Below, one piece after another: positions 35,840 to 45,991 of a DNA stretch of 64,000 nt; within the stretch, counting starts at the first letter, position 1, and every line of letters starts with the position of its first letter. The notes beneath the pieces are model-generated. The model made no database searches. It was not told the DNA's origin and was given only the letters and a program-made list of their open reading frames with translations. A program made the position numbers and the translations under genes. Source of the DNA: Streptomyces camelliae (GTDB taxonomy: Bacteria > Actinomycetota > Actinomycetes > Streptomycetales > Streptomycetaceae); contig NZ_CP115300.1 of NCBI RefSeq assembly GCF_027625935.1, forward strand, positions 1,302,001 through 1,366,000, in the 5' to 3' direction.

Positions 35840-37954
35840 TCAGCCCTCGGACAGCAAACCGGCGAGGATCCGGTCGGGGGTGAGGGGCAGGTCACGGAAG
35901 CGGATGCCGGTGGCGTGATGGACCGCGTTGCCGAGGGCGGCGGCGGTGCCGACGATGCCGATCTCGCCGATGCCCTTGCTGCCCATGGGGTTCAGGTGCG
36001 GGTCGTCCTCGTCGATCCAGTCGGCCTCGACGTCGGGGACGTCGGCGTGCGCGGGCAGATGGTAGGAGGCGAGATCGGCCTCGGTGAAGTCGCCGAACGC
36101 CCGGTCCAGGGTGCTGTGTTCGGTGAGAGCCATGCCGAGGCCCATGGTCATGCCGCCGGTGAACTGGGAGCGCGCGGTACGGGAGTTGAGGATCCGGCCG
36201 ACGGCGAAGATCCCGAGCAGGCGCCGTACGCGCGTCTCACCGGTCACGGTGTCGACGGCGACCTCGGCGAACTGGGCGCCGAAGGCGTGCCGGGCGTAGG
36301 GGCTGTCGGCGTCGGCCCGTCCGGCGGTGTCGGTGCGGGTCCCGATGCCGTCGGCGGGCAGCGGCCCGGTGTGCGCGGCGAGCCGGGCGGCCAGCTCGGC
36401 ACAGGCATCGTGCACGGCCCAGCCCCAGGAGGCGGTGCCCATGGAGCCGCCGGCCAGCCAGGCCGACGGCAGGTCGCTGTGCCCGATCTCGGTGCGGACC
36501 CGGTCGAGGGGCGCGCCGAGGGCGTCGGCGGCGATCTGGGCGAGGACGGTACGGGCGCCGGTGCCGATGTCGGTGGCGTTGATCCGCACGGCGAAGGTGC
36601 CGTCGGCCAGGGCGCGGGCGGTCGCGGTGGCCGGGACGGCCGCGGCGGGATAGGTGGACGCGGCGACGCCGGTGCCGATGAGCAGCGGGCCCTCGCGGCG
36701 CGTTCCCGGACGCTGATCACGTTCGGCCCAGCCGAAGCGGCGGGCGCCCTCGCGCAGGCACTGGACGAGGTGCCGGCTGCTGAACGGCTTGCCGCTCTCC
36801 GGTTCCCGCTCGGGTTCGTTGCGGATCCGCAGTTCCACCGGGTCCATGCCGAGCGCCTCGGCGAGTTCGTCCACGGCCGACTCCAGGGCGTACATGCCGG
36901 GCGCCTCGCCGGGGGCGCGCATCCAGGACGGGCTGGGCACGTCGAGCGGGACCACACGGTGGGAGCTGAGCAGGGCCGGGGTGGCGTACATGACCCGGGA
37001 GGGCACCGCGGCCTGCTCGACGAACTCCCGCACCCGGGAGGTGTAGGTGGTCACCTCGTGCAGCAGGGCGGTGAGCCGGCCGTCCCCGCCCGCGCCGAGG
37101 CGGAGGCGCTGCACGGTGGGGGCGCGGTGGCCGACGGTCGTGGGCAGGTACCGGCGGGGGTAGGCGAGGGTGACGGGCCGGCCGGTGCGCCGGGCGGCCA
37201 TGGCGGCGAGGACGACGTCGGGGCGCGGGGTCCCCTTGGCGCCGAAGCCGCCGCCGACGTGCTCGGTGACGACGGTGACGTGGTCCTCGGGGAGCTCGAA
37301 CAGCTGGGCGAGCACCTCCCGCACGGTCGTACCGCCCTGGCTGGAGGTGTACACGGTGAGCCGGTCCCCGTCCCAGTGGGCCGTGCTGGTGTGCGGCTCC
37401 ATGGGGTGATTGTGCAGCGGCGGCACCCGGTAGGTGACATCGACGCGGACCTCGGCGGCGGCGAAGGCGCCCGCCGGGTCGCCGTGCTCGACCCGGCCCG
37501 GGAAGCCGGCGTTGGTCTCCCGCGGCTCGTAGGCGTCGGGGTCGCCGGGATCCAGGTCGGCGTCGTGCGGTTCGGCCGTGTAGGTGACCCGCACCGCCCG
37601 GGCGGCCCCGCGGGCCGCCTCCGGGCTCTCGGCGACGACCAGGGCCACGCACCAGCCCCGGTGCGGCACGCCCGGGCCCTGGAGTACGGCGAGGGTGGCG
37701 TCCTCGGGTGCGGCGAGGCGGGGGGCGTCGTCGGGGGTGAGCACGGCGAGAACGCCGGGCAGGGCGAGGGCGTCCGAGACATCGACGGCGCTGACCCGCC
37801 CGCGCGCGATCGCGGCAGGCACGGGCCAGGCATGGGCACGACCGGGCAGGGGGTACTCCCCGGCGTAACGGGCGGCACCGGTGACCTTCTGCAGCCCTTC
37901 CCGGCGCTCGACGGGGGCACCCAGGACTTTGTGGGGGGCCGAGTTGCCGGTCAT
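35840..37954 (-). CDS. Molybdenum hydroxylase large subunit (xanthine dehydrogenase/PaoC type)
   Basis: A 704-residue molybdopterin-binding subunit of an aldehyde oxidase/xanthine dehydrogenase-like enzyme. The N-terminal part reads VERREGLQKVTGAARYAGEY. Cofactor-binding segments include EHVGGGFGAKG, RAPGEAPGMYALESAVDELAE and GSMGTASWGWAVHDA. The base-catalyst Glu lies in GSKGIGEIGIVG near the end. The short length and sequence style match the PaoC/YagR branch, whose E. coli member oxidises aromatic aldehydes. No Tat signal is seen. It is the third gene of a FeS-FAD-Mo operon in the usual order. Maturation proteins (XdhC, MocA) are not in the window, so they must be encoded elsewhere. Confidence 0.93.
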   Translation of the reverse strand: MTGNSAPHKVLGAPVERREGLQKVTGAARYAGEYPLPGRAHAWPVPAAIARGRVSAVDVSDALALPGVLAVLTPDDAPRLAAPEDATLAVLQGPGVPHRGWCVALVVAESPEAARGAARAVRVTYTAEPHDADLDPGDPDAYEPRETNAGFPGRVEHGDPAGAFAAAEVRVDVTYRVPPLHNHPMEPHTSTAHWDGDRLTVYTSSQGGTTVREVLAQLFELPEDHVTVVTEHVGGGFGAKGTPRPDVVLAAMAARRTGRPVTLAYPRRYLPTTVGHRAPTVQRLRLGAGGDGRLTALLHEVTTYTSRVREFVEQAAVPSRVMYATPALLSSHRVVPLDVPSPSWMRAPGEAPGMYALESAVDELAEALGMDPVELRIRNEPEREPESGKPFSSRHLVQCLREGARRFGWAERDQRPGTRREGPLLIGTGVAASTYPAAAVPATATARALADGTFAVRINATDIGTGARTVLAQIAADALGAPLDRVRTEIGHSDLPSAWLAGGSMGTASWGWAVHDACAELAARLAAHTGPLPADGIGTRTDTAGRADADSPYARHAFGAQFAEVAVDTVTGETRVRRLLGIFAVGRILNSRTARSQFTGGMTMGLGMALTEHSTLDRAFGDFTEADLASYHLPAHADVPDVEADWIDEDDPHLNPMGSKGIGEIGIVGTAAALGNAVHHATGIRFRDLPLTPDRILAGLLSEG

Positions 37955-37992
37955 GGGTTTCCTCCTGTCCCTGTTGTCCCTCCCGTGCCGGC

Positions 37993-39527
<1,535 letters not shown>

Positions 39528-39620
39528 GACAGGGGTGGCCTTCCGGACGAACCCGGGTTCCGTCCTCACCGCGTATCCACGCGAGGGCGCCTCACACGTC
39601 CGAAAGGGCCACACCCTTCA

Positions 39621-39673
39621 CTCACGGGTAGCCGACCAGGTCCGCTCACTCACGGGTAGCCGACCAGGTCCGC
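39621..39673. repeat. 25-bp perfect tandem duplication at a gene end (period 28)
   Basis: CTCACGGGTAGCCGACCAGG plus TCCGC occurs at 39621-39645 and again at 39649-39673. The second copy encodes the last codons and stop of the beta-helix gene, and the first copy lies just beyond the stop. This looks like a recent slippage or short duplication. Confidence 0.9.
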
Positions 39674-41866
39674 CACGTTCGACGACGAGTTCGACGGCCC
39701 TCCTCTGCCGTTGACGACATGGCTGATGGTGCCCGTGCCACCGAGGGAGACCGTGACCATGCCGGTGAAGCGGACGTTCGCGGTGTCCGGCACCTCGAAG
39801 GCGCGGTCGGCCGTCACGCTCGGGTCGACGTCGAAGTAGCAGTAGCTGCCGAGGCCGTACGCCTGGTGGCTGGTGACGGAGTCCGCGACCTTGTAGGCGG
39901 CGTAGCCCTTTGTGCCGCCGTTCATCCAGGAGGCCTGGTCCGGCGGGTCGTACGGCATCTCGTTCTGGAAGAAGTAGGTGCGGCCGCCGTTGCCGTTCCA
40001 GATCACCTGGTACTTCTGGAAGTGCTCGACGAACAGCCCGTACATGGTCACGTCCGCGCCGTTGACCACCAGCCCGGTGTCGGCGGTGTTGCTGGTCCAG
40101 CCGACGCCGCTGCCGTGGTCGGCGCGCCAGAGCCACATGTGGTCGCCGATGACGTCGTTGCTGTTGACGACGAGGCTGGTGGCCGCCTTGCCGGCGCCCG
40201 CGCCGCCGATGCGGAAGTAGACGTCGTGCAGGGAGGTCGGGTCGGCCGCGTGGGAGGCGGCGGAGCCGGCCGGCCCGACCTCGACCAGGGTCTTCGAGCT
40301 GGTGGTGCCGGCGTCGAAGAGCAGGCCCGCGAGCTGGACGCCGTCGACGTCGGCGACGGTCATCGCGGTGATGCCGCCCGCCGGGACGAAGGTGGCGAGC
40401 CCGAGGCCCAGGACGACCGTGTCGGGACGGGTCACCTTCAGGGTCTGGTCGAGGTGGTAGACGCCGGGCGTGACCAGCAGGTTCTGGCCGGCGGCGAGGG
40501 CCGCGTCGATCTGCGCGGCACTCGCGCCCGGCTTCACGACGTAGAACTGGCTGAGCGGCAGCGAGGTCCCGGCCGGGCTGCCGCTGCCCCAGCTGGTGCC
40601 CGTGGTGTCGGAGCGCGTGGCCGGCACGAACACCTGGTAGTTCCCTGAGCCGTCGACGTACAGGAACGGCTTCTCCCGGACGACGGGGCTCTGTGCGACG
40701 GTGGTGTAGGGCGGGTTCGGGAAGCTGGTGGAGGGCACGCCCTGGCTGCCGGTGAACACCATGTTCCAGTTGGCCCCGGTCCAGCTGCCGAGCTGGGAGT
40801 TGCGGGTCATCCACTGCTGCTGCGTACCGGAGTCGACCTGCCCGTCGATCTTGCTGTCGGCGAGATAGCCGCCGGACGACCAGCCGCCGTCGTCCAGGGC
40901 GAGGTTGCCCCGCAGATGCATCCGCCGGTACGGCGCGGCCTGCGAGACGGCCCAACGGTCGCTGCCGCCGGTCGGGTTGACGGAGAGGTTCTCGGCGCCG
41001 CGCCAGAAGTTCTGCGTGGCGTTGCCCTGGAACCAGTCGGCCTCGGCGTGCACCGCGCCGTCGACCGTCACCGCGTCCGGGGTCGGACCGAGCCCCAGCA
41101 CCTGGGTGTAGAAGCCGACGTTGACGTCCGCGTTGTAGGCGCCGGGCTTGAACAGGACGGCGTAGCGCTGGGATCCGAACTGGTTGGTCTCCTGCTGCTT
41201 GAAGAGGGTGTCCAGCCTGCTCCGGATGGTCGAGGACGGCATCGACGGGTCGAAGACGACGACGTTCGGGCCGAGGTCGGGGTCGCTCGTGGACTGGGTC
41301 ACGGGGACCACCTGGAAGCGCTGGGCGGCGGTGCCGTTGCACGTGTACTGCTGGAGCTGTGTGCTGTCGGCGAGCGATGCGCCCGGATCGTCCAGGCACT
41401 TGCCGCTGTTCCTGTTGACGAAGTGGAAGGCTCCGCCGCCGTCGTCCACGGCCTGCCACTGCTGGTTGGCGCCGCCGCCGTAACTCCACAGCTGGACCGG
41501 CGCGTTGTCGGCGGTGGAGACGTCGGTGACGTCCAGGACCTGGCCGGTGTCGTGCGCGTTGCCGACGCGGACGTATCCACTGCCGGCGTCGGTGAGGCTC
41601 CACTGCTGGGCCGTGGTGCCGTTGCAGGTGTACTGCTGCACGACGGTGCCGTTGGCGGTGGCGGCGGCCTTGGCGTCCAGGCACGTGCCGCTCGCCGCGT
41701 TGATGAGGGTGGCGAAGCCGGTGGGCAGGGCGGTGGCGGCATGCGCGGGCGTGGCCCTGAGCAGGGGGGTCGGTGCGGCGGTGAGCACACAGGCGGCCGC
41801 CGCGCCGACCAGGGCGGCCACCGCGGATCTGCGGCGGCGGGAAAGGGAGGGGAGAGGTCTGGCCAT
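39650..41866 (-). CDS. Secreted RICIN-type lectin plus beta-helix protein
   Basis: A 738-residue exported protein. The signal peptide (residues 1-43) has RRRR, a hydrophobic core and ATPAHA cleavage. Two or three RICIN (beta-trefoil, CBM13) repeats occupy about 48-185, with NAASGTCLDAK, TCNGTTAQQW, NSGKCLDDPG and TCNGTAAQRF. The large remainder looks like a right-handed parallel beta-helix of the pectate-lyase-3/GH55-like style (RYAVLFKPGAYNADVNVGFY, TPGVYHLDQTLKVTRPD, VIGDHMWLWRADHG). The lectin part should anchor it on a polysaccharide. The catalytic activity, if any, is not clear to me. Start at 41866 gives the correct signal peptide. A sigma-70-like promoter lies about 90 bp upstream. Confidence 0.82.
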   Translation of the reverse strand: MARPLPSLSRRRRSAVAALVGAAAACVLTAAPTPLLRATPAHAATALPTGFATLINAASGTCLDAKAAATANGTVVQQYTCNGTTAQQWSLTDAGSGYVRVGNAHDTGQVLDVTDVSTADNAPVQLWSYGGGANQQWQAVDDGGGAFHFVNRNSGKCLDDPGASLADSTQLQQYTCNGTAAQRFQVVPVTQSTSDPDLGPNVVVFDPSMPSSTIRSRLDTLFKQQETNQFGSQRYAVLFKPGAYNADVNVGFYTQVLGLGPTPDAVTVDGAVHAEADWFQGNATQNFWRGAENLSVNPTGGSDRWAVSQAAPYRRMHLRGNLALDDGGWSSGGYLADSKIDGQVDSGTQQQWMTRNSQLGSWTGANWNMVFTGSQGVPSTSFPNPPYTTVAQSPVVREKPFLYVDGSGNYQVFVPATRSDTTGTSWGSGSPAGTSLPLSQFYVVKPGASAAQIDAALAAGQNLLVTPGVYHLDQTLKVTRPDTVVLGLGLATFVPAGGITAMTVADVDGVQLAGLLFDAGTTSSKTLVEVGPAGSAASHAADPTSLHDVYFRIGGAGAGKAATSLVVNSNDVIGDHMWLWRADHGSGVGWTSNTADTGLVVNGADVTMYGLFVEHFQKYQVIWNGNGGRTYFFQNEMPYDPPDQASWMNGGTKGYAAYKVADSVTSHQAYGLGSYCYFDVDPSVTADRAFEVPDTANVRFTGMVTVSLGGTGTISHVVNGRGGPSNSSSNVADLVGYP

Positions 41867-41936
41867 GTGTGGGGTGGCCCTTCGTGGGGAGTGGTCCAAT
41901 CACCCATGGGAGGAGCGGGCGTTGAAGAGTCCGCAG

Positions 41937-41982
41937 GCTTTGTTTAAGGCGTGAAACTAAAGGTACGGACCAGTGGAGTCAA
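41937..41982 (-). promoter_or_regulatory. Sigma-70-type promoter with overlapping dyad, upstream of the beta-helix gene
   Basis: On the minus strand TTGACT (41977-41982) and TAGTTT (41954-41959) are 17 bp apart, giving a start about 80 bases before the ATG at 41866. An imperfect inverted repeat, CTTTGTTT...AAACTAAAG (about 41937-41962), covers the -10 and could be a repressor site for this secreted polysaccharide-binding protein. Confidence 0.6.
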
Positions 41983-42014
41983 GGAGTGCAGCAATGACCG
42001 ACTCCTGCTGGGCC

Positions 42015-42054
42015 CGCCCCGAAGGGGCGCGGGGAACTGCGCGACCAGCCACGA
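42015..42054. repeat. Dispersed hairpin repeat, copy 1
   Basis: A 40-bp element with a CGCCCC-GAA-GGGGCG hairpin followed by CGGGGAACTGCGCGACCAGC, then CACGA. It lies 55 bp after the ABC transporter gene (minus strand) and matches copy 2 at 56786 in 39 of 40 positions. It probably also serves as a terminator. Confidence 0.9.
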
Positions 42055-42108
42055 CGCACCCGCAGCCGGAAACAGTCCCCCGCCCCTACGGCGAGACCCC
42101 GCAACCGC

Positions 42109-43974
42109 TCACGCCGCAGCGGCGAACTGCGTTCGGTACAGCTCGGCGTACCGCCCCTCCGCGGCCAGCAGCTCTTCGTGCGTCCCCCGTTCCACGATCC
42201 GCCCGGCCTCCACGACCAGGATCTGGTCGGCGGCCCGGACCGTGGACAGCCGGTGGGCGATGACCACGGCGGTACGGCCCTCCAGCGCCTCGGTGAGCGC
42301 CTCCTGGACGGCCGCCTCGGAGGTGTTGTCCAGATGGGCGGTGGCCTCGTCCAGGATCACCACGCGCTGGCGGGCCAGCAGCAGCCGGGCGATGGTCATG
42401 CGCTGGCGCTCGCCGCCGGAGAGCCGGTAGCCGCGCTCGCCGACGACCGTGTCCAGGCCGTCGGGCAGGGACCGTACGACCTCCGCCAGGCGGGCGCGGT
42501 CGAGGGCGTCCCACAGCTCCTCGTCGGTGGCGCCCGGGCGGGCCAGCAGCAGGTTGGCGCGGACGGTGTCGTGGAAGAGGTGGCCGTCCTGGGTGACCAT
42601 GCCGAGGGTGGCCCGCAGGGAGGCGGCGGTCAGGTCGCGCACGTCGGTCCCGCCGATGCGGACGGCGCCCGCGTCGACGTCGTACAGCCGCGGCAGCAAC
42701 TGGGCGATGGTGGACTTCCCGGCGCCGGAGGAGCCGACGAGGGCGACGGTCTGGCCGGGTTCGGCGCGGAAGGAGATGCCGTGCAGGACCTCGGAGCCGC
42801 CGCGGGTGTCGAGGGCGGCGACCTCCTCCAGGGAGGCGAGGGAGACCTGGTCGGCGGCCGGGTAGGCGAAGCGGACGTCCTCGAACTCGACCGCGACCGG
42901 GCCCTCGGGGACCTCGGCCGCGTCCGGCTTGTCCTCGATGAGCGGCTTGAGGTCCAGCACCTCGAAGACCCGCTCGAAGCTGACGAGCGCGCTCATCACC
43001 TCCACCCGGGCGCCGGCGAGCGCGGTCAGCGGGGCGTACAGCCGGGTCAGCAGCAGGGAGAGGGAGACGACCGCGCCGGCCTGGAGGGTGCCGTGCAGCG
43101 CGAACCAGCCGCCGAGGCCGTAGACCAGGGCCAGCGCGAGCGCGGAGACCAGGGTGAGGGAGGTGATGAACACCGACTGGGCGGTGGCCGTCCGCACCCC
43201 GATGTCCCGGACGCGGGCGGCGCGGGCCGCGAACTCCGCCGACTCCTCCTCGGGGCGGCCGAACAGCTTGACCAGGGTCGCGCCGGGCGCGGAGAACCGC
43301 TCGGTCATCCGGGTGCCCATGGCCGCGTTCAGCGCCGCTGCCTCCCGCTGCATCCTGGCCATCCGGCTGCCCATGCGGCGGGCCGGGAGCACGAACACCG
43401 GGAGCAGCACCAGCGCGAGCAGGGTGATCTGCCAGGACAGGGTCAGCATCACCGCGAGCGTGAGCACCAGCGTGACCAGGTTGCTCACCACGCCCGAGAG
43501 GGTGTTGGCGAAGGCGCGCTGGGCGCCGATGACGTCGTTGTTGAGACGGCTGAAGAGCGCGCCCGTACGAGTCCGTGTGAAGAACGCGACGGGCATGCGC
43601 TGCACATGATCGAACACAGCCGTTCTGAGGTCGAGGATGAGTCCCTCCCCGAGCGACGACGACAGCCGCCGTCCGAGGATGCCGAGCCCCGCCTCCGCGA
43701 GCGCGACGAGCGCGATGAGCAGGGAGAGCCGGACGACCCGGCCGGAGTCGTGCCCCGCCACGATCGCGTCGACGACGCGGCCGGCGAGCACGGGGGTCGC
43801 GACGGCGAGCAGGGCCGACACCACCCCGAACAGTACGAACCGGACGATGCCCGCGCGATGCGGGCGGGCGAAGGCGGCGATACGGCGCAGCGTGGCGCGG
43901 GCGAGGGGGCGGCGGTCGTTCTGCGCGTTCATGACGCTGTGCAGCTGCGTCCATGCGGTGGTCTCCATGCTCAT
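42109..43974 (-). CDS. ABC exporter (fused membrane and ATPase domains) under SoxR-type control
   Basis: A 621-residue half-transporter of the exporter type. Six membrane helices fill about 35-330 (VRFVLFGVVSALLAVATPVLAGRVV onward). The ATPase domain has Walker A GSSGAGKST, signature LSGGERQR, Walker B VVILDEATAHLD and switch His in IAHRLST. A small insertion (SLASLEEVAALDTRGG) precedes Walker A. It probably works as a homodimer exporting a hydrophobic or redox-active compound. The ATG at 43974 lies seven bases after the -10 of a SoxR-like promoter, suggesting a leaderless transcript, and no ribosome site is present. In S. coelicolor, SoxR responds to redox-active metabolites such as actinorhodin and switches on a few genes including an ABC transporter. 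Confidence 0.93.
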   Translation of the reverse strand: MSMETTAWTQLHSVMNAQNDRRPLARATLRRIAAFARPHRAGIVRFVLFGVVSALLAVATPVLAGRVVDAIVAGHDSGRVVRLSLLIALVALAEAGLGILGRRLSSSLGEGLILDLRTAVFDHVQRMPVAFFTRTRTGALFSRLNNDVIGAQRAFANTLSGVVSNLVTLVLTLAVMLTLSWQITLLALVLLPVFVLPARRMGSRMARMQREAAALNAAMGTRMTERFSAPGATLVKLFGRPEEESAEFAARAARVRDIGVRTATAQSVFITSLTLVSALALALVYGLGGWFALHGTLQAGAVVSLSLLLTRLYAPLTALAGARVEVMSALVSFERVFEVLDLKPLIEDKPDAAEVPEGPVAVEFEDVRFAYPAADQVSLASLEEVAALDTRGGSEVLHGISFRAEPGQTVALVGSSGAGKSTIAQLLPRLYDVDAGAVRIGGTDVRDLTAASLRATLGMVTQDGHLFHDTVRANLLLARPGATDEELWDALDRARLAEVVRSLPDGLDTVVGERGYRLSGGERQRMTIARLLLARQRVVILDEATAHLDNTSEAAVQEALTEALEGRTAVVIAHRLSTVRAADQILVVEAGRIVERGTHEELLAAEGRYAELYRTQFAAAA

Positions 43975-43981
43975 GTGCAAG

Positions 43982-44012
43982 AACGTAGAACCTCAAGCTT
44001 CGTTGAGGTCAA
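43982..44012 (-). promoter_or_regulatory. SoxR-type promoter (19-bp spacer, SoxR box 43991-44008)
   Basis: Minus strand: -35 TTGACC (44007-44012), 19-bp spacer, -10 TACGTT (43982-43987). The dyad CCTCAACGAAGCTTGAGG in the spacer differs from the E. coli soxS box core CCTCAAG-ttaa-CTTGAGG at one position of the conserved arms, and the box sits on the -35/-10 frame exactly as in soxS. MerR-family activators untwist such long spacers. It lies between the ABC exporter gene and the divergent UPF0104 gene and drives the exporter. Confidence 0.88.
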
Positions 44013-44055
44013 TGTCCGCCGCTTTTCACCCCCGCCGAGACTCCCACGGACCCCG

Positions 44056-45114
44056 ATGACCACAGTCTGTAATCCGCCGTCCGCGCTCGCGCCACCCACC
44101 GTTGGGACGGCACGGAAAACCTCTCGGGGTGTGACCCCCGTACACCCCTCCGAGCTGCGCCAGGGCCGCCTGCCGAGGCTCGCCCGGCGGCTGCCGGTGC
44201 GGCAGATCCTGTGTCTGCTCCCGCTCCTGCTCGTCACCGTCGTCGCCGTACAGCACCGGTCGGTGCTCGTCGAGGGCTTCCGCCATCTGCGGACCGCCTC
44301 GTGGCCCTGGCTGCTCGCGGCGGGCGGGGCCACGTGTCTGACCTGGGTGGCCGCCGCCGTCACCCGGCAGGGCGCGGTGATCCAGCCGCTGCCCCGCTGG
44401 CGGCTGCTGGCCACGCAGTTCGCGGCCGGCTCGGCGAACCACCTGCTGCCGACCGGGCTCGGCGCCGGCGCGGTCAACCTGCGGTTCATGACGGTGTGCG
44501 GGGTGCCGCTCGCCCGCTCCTCCGCCGCGCTCGCGCTGTATCTGCTCGCCGAGTCGGTGGGCCGGCTGAGCCTGCTGACCGCGTTGCTGCTCGCCTTCCC
44601 CGACGCGCTGCGGCTCGGCACCCTGATCCCGGCCGGGGCGGTCGCCCCACTGCTGGCGGTCGCGGGCGCCGTGCTCGCGGTGGCGGTGGCCGCGCTGTCC
44701 CTCGTACGACGGCTGCGCGCGGCCGTGCTCGGCTTCGTCCGCACCGCGCTCGGCGAGGCCCGCTCGGTGCACATGCGCCCGGCGCGGGCACTCGCGCTGT
44801 GGGGCGGCTCGCTGGCCTTCCCGGCGCTGCAGGCCGCCGGTCTGGTGGCGGTCGGGCAGGCGCTGGGGCTGGGGGTGCCTCCGACCCACATGGCGCTGGC
44901 GTACCTGGCCGCGACGGTGGCGGTGGCGCTGGTGCCCACCCCGGGCGGGCTCGGCTCCGTCGAGGCCGCGCTGATCGTGGCGCTGGTGGCGGCGGGCGGC
45001 CCGGTGGCGGTGGCCACGGCGGTGGTGCTCGCCTACCGGATCATCACCGTGTGGGTGCCGCTGGTGCCGGGGGCGCTGACCCTGGGGGCGCTGGTGCGGC
45101 TGAAGGTCATCTGA
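44056..45114 (+). CDS. UPF0104/lysylphosphatidylglycerol synthase-like transmembrane protein
   Basis: A 352-residue integral membrane protein of the UPF0104/AglD2/LPG-synthase transmembrane family. About seven hydrophobic segments are seen, with LLATQFAAGSANHLLPTGLGAGAVNLRF near residue 120 and VALVPTPGGLGSVEAALIVALVAAGG near 300, both typical landmarks. No soluble aminoacyl-transferase domain is fused, so it is not MprF itself. It may be a flippase or a glycolipid-related protein. The ATG at 44056 has a poor ribosome site, and a downstream GTG (at about 44131) is an alternative. The SoxR box lies about 50 bp upstream, but its promoter points the other way. An enoyl-CoA hydratase-like gene follows at 39 bp. 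Confidence 0.85.
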   Translation: MTTVCNPPSALAPPTVGTARKTSRGVTPVHPSELRQGRLPRLARRLPVRQILCLLPLLLVTVVAVQHRSVLVEGFRHLRTASWPWLLAAGGATCLTWVAAAVTRQGAVIQPLPRWRLLATQFAAGSANHLLPTGLGAGAVNLRFMTVCGVPLARSSAALALYLLAESVGRLSLLTALLLAFPDALRLGTLIPAGAVAPLLAVAGAVLAVAVAALSLVRRLRAAVLGFVRTALGEARSVHMRPARALALWGGSLAFPALQAAGLVAVGQALGLGVPPTHMALAYLAATVAVALVPTPGGLGSVEAALIVALVAAGGPVAVATAVVLAYRIITVWVPLVPGALTLGALVRLKVI

Positions 45115-45153
45115 GGCAGAGTGGCCCTCCCAGCCGAAGCAAGGGAGTGCGCC

Positions 45154-45918
45154 GTGCCGGTCCGCGTGGAGCGCAAGGAGTACGTCACCACGGTCGTCCT
45201 GTCCCGGCCCGCGGCCCGCAACGCGGTCGACGGTCCCACGGCGGCCGAACTCGCCGCCGCCTTCCGGGAGTTCGAGGCCGATGGCGGTGCCCGGGTGGCG
45301 GTGCTGTGGGGTGAGGGCGGGACGTTCTGCGCGGGGGCGGACCTGAAGGCGATCGGTACGGAGCGCGGCAACCGCGTGACCGAGGACGGGGACGGGCCGA
45401 TGGGGCCGACCCGGATGCGGCTGTCCAAGCCGGTGATCGCGGCGGTGGCCGGGCACGCGGTCGCGGGCGGTCTGGAACTCGCCCTGTGGTGCGATCTGCG
45501 GGTCGCGGAGGAGGACGCCGTCTTCGGCGTGTTCTGCCGCCGCTGGGGCGTACCCCTGATCGACGGCGGCACGCTCCGGCTGCCCCGGCTGATCGGCGCC
45601 GGCCGGGCCATGGACATGATCCTGACCGGCCGCCCGGTCCCGGCCCGGGAGGCGTACGAGATGGGCCTCGCCAACCGCGTGGTGCCCACGGGGTCCGCCC
45701 GCGCCGAGGCCGAGACGCTGGCGGCCGAGATCGCCCGCTTCCCGCAGGCCTGTCTGCGCAGCGACCGCGCGTCGGTCCTCGACCAGGAGGGCCCGGACGA
45801 GGAGGCGGCACTGCGCACCGAACTCCGGCACGGCATGGGCGTACTGGCACAGAGCATCCAGGGCGCCGCCCGGTTCGCGTCGGGGGCGGGGCGGCACGGG
45901 TCGTTCAGCGAGATCTGA
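45154..45918 (+). CDS. Enoyl-CoA hydratase/isomerase family protein
   Basis: A 254-residue crotonase-fold protein. The oxyanion-hole segments GGTFCAGADLKAIG and AGHAVAGGLELALWCDLRVAEE are clear. At the position of the second catalytic Glu of true hydratases, the sequence is VPLIDGGTLRLPRLIG with Asp-Gly, so simple hydration is doubtful. Isomerase, hydrolase or other crotonase chemistry is possible. Start: GTG at 45154 with AAGGGAG six bases upstream. It follows the UPF0104 gene closely on the same strand. It converges on the FAD oxidoreductase operon across a 73-bp gap filled with a tandem repeat. Confidence 0.9.
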   Translation: MPVRVERKEYVTTVVLSRPAARNAVDGPTAAELAAAFREFEADGGARVAVLWGEGGTFCAGADLKAIGTERGNRVTEDGDGPMGPTRMRLSKPVIAAVAGHAVAGGLELALWCDLRVAEEDAVFGVFCRRWGVPLIDGGTLRLPRLIGAGRAMDMILTGRPVPAREAYEMGLANRVVPTGSARAEAETLAAEIARFPQACLRSDRASVLDQEGPDEEAALRTELRHGMGVLAQSIQGAARFASGAGRHGSFSEI

Positions 45919-45930
45919 GCGGGCGGGCGG

Positions 45931-45984
45931 GACCGCGTGCAGTCCCGTCCGGGGCGAGACCGCGTGCAGTCCAGTCCGGGGCAG
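45931..45984. repeat. Tandem 27-bp repeat, two copies, between convergent genes
   Basis: GACCGCGTGCAGTCC followed by GTCCGGGGC occurs at 45931-45956 and 45958-45984 with few differences. The first copy can fold as GGGAC-N8-GTCCC. It may act as terminator for the two converging transcripts. Confidence 0.8.
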
Positions 45985-45991
45985 GTGCCGG

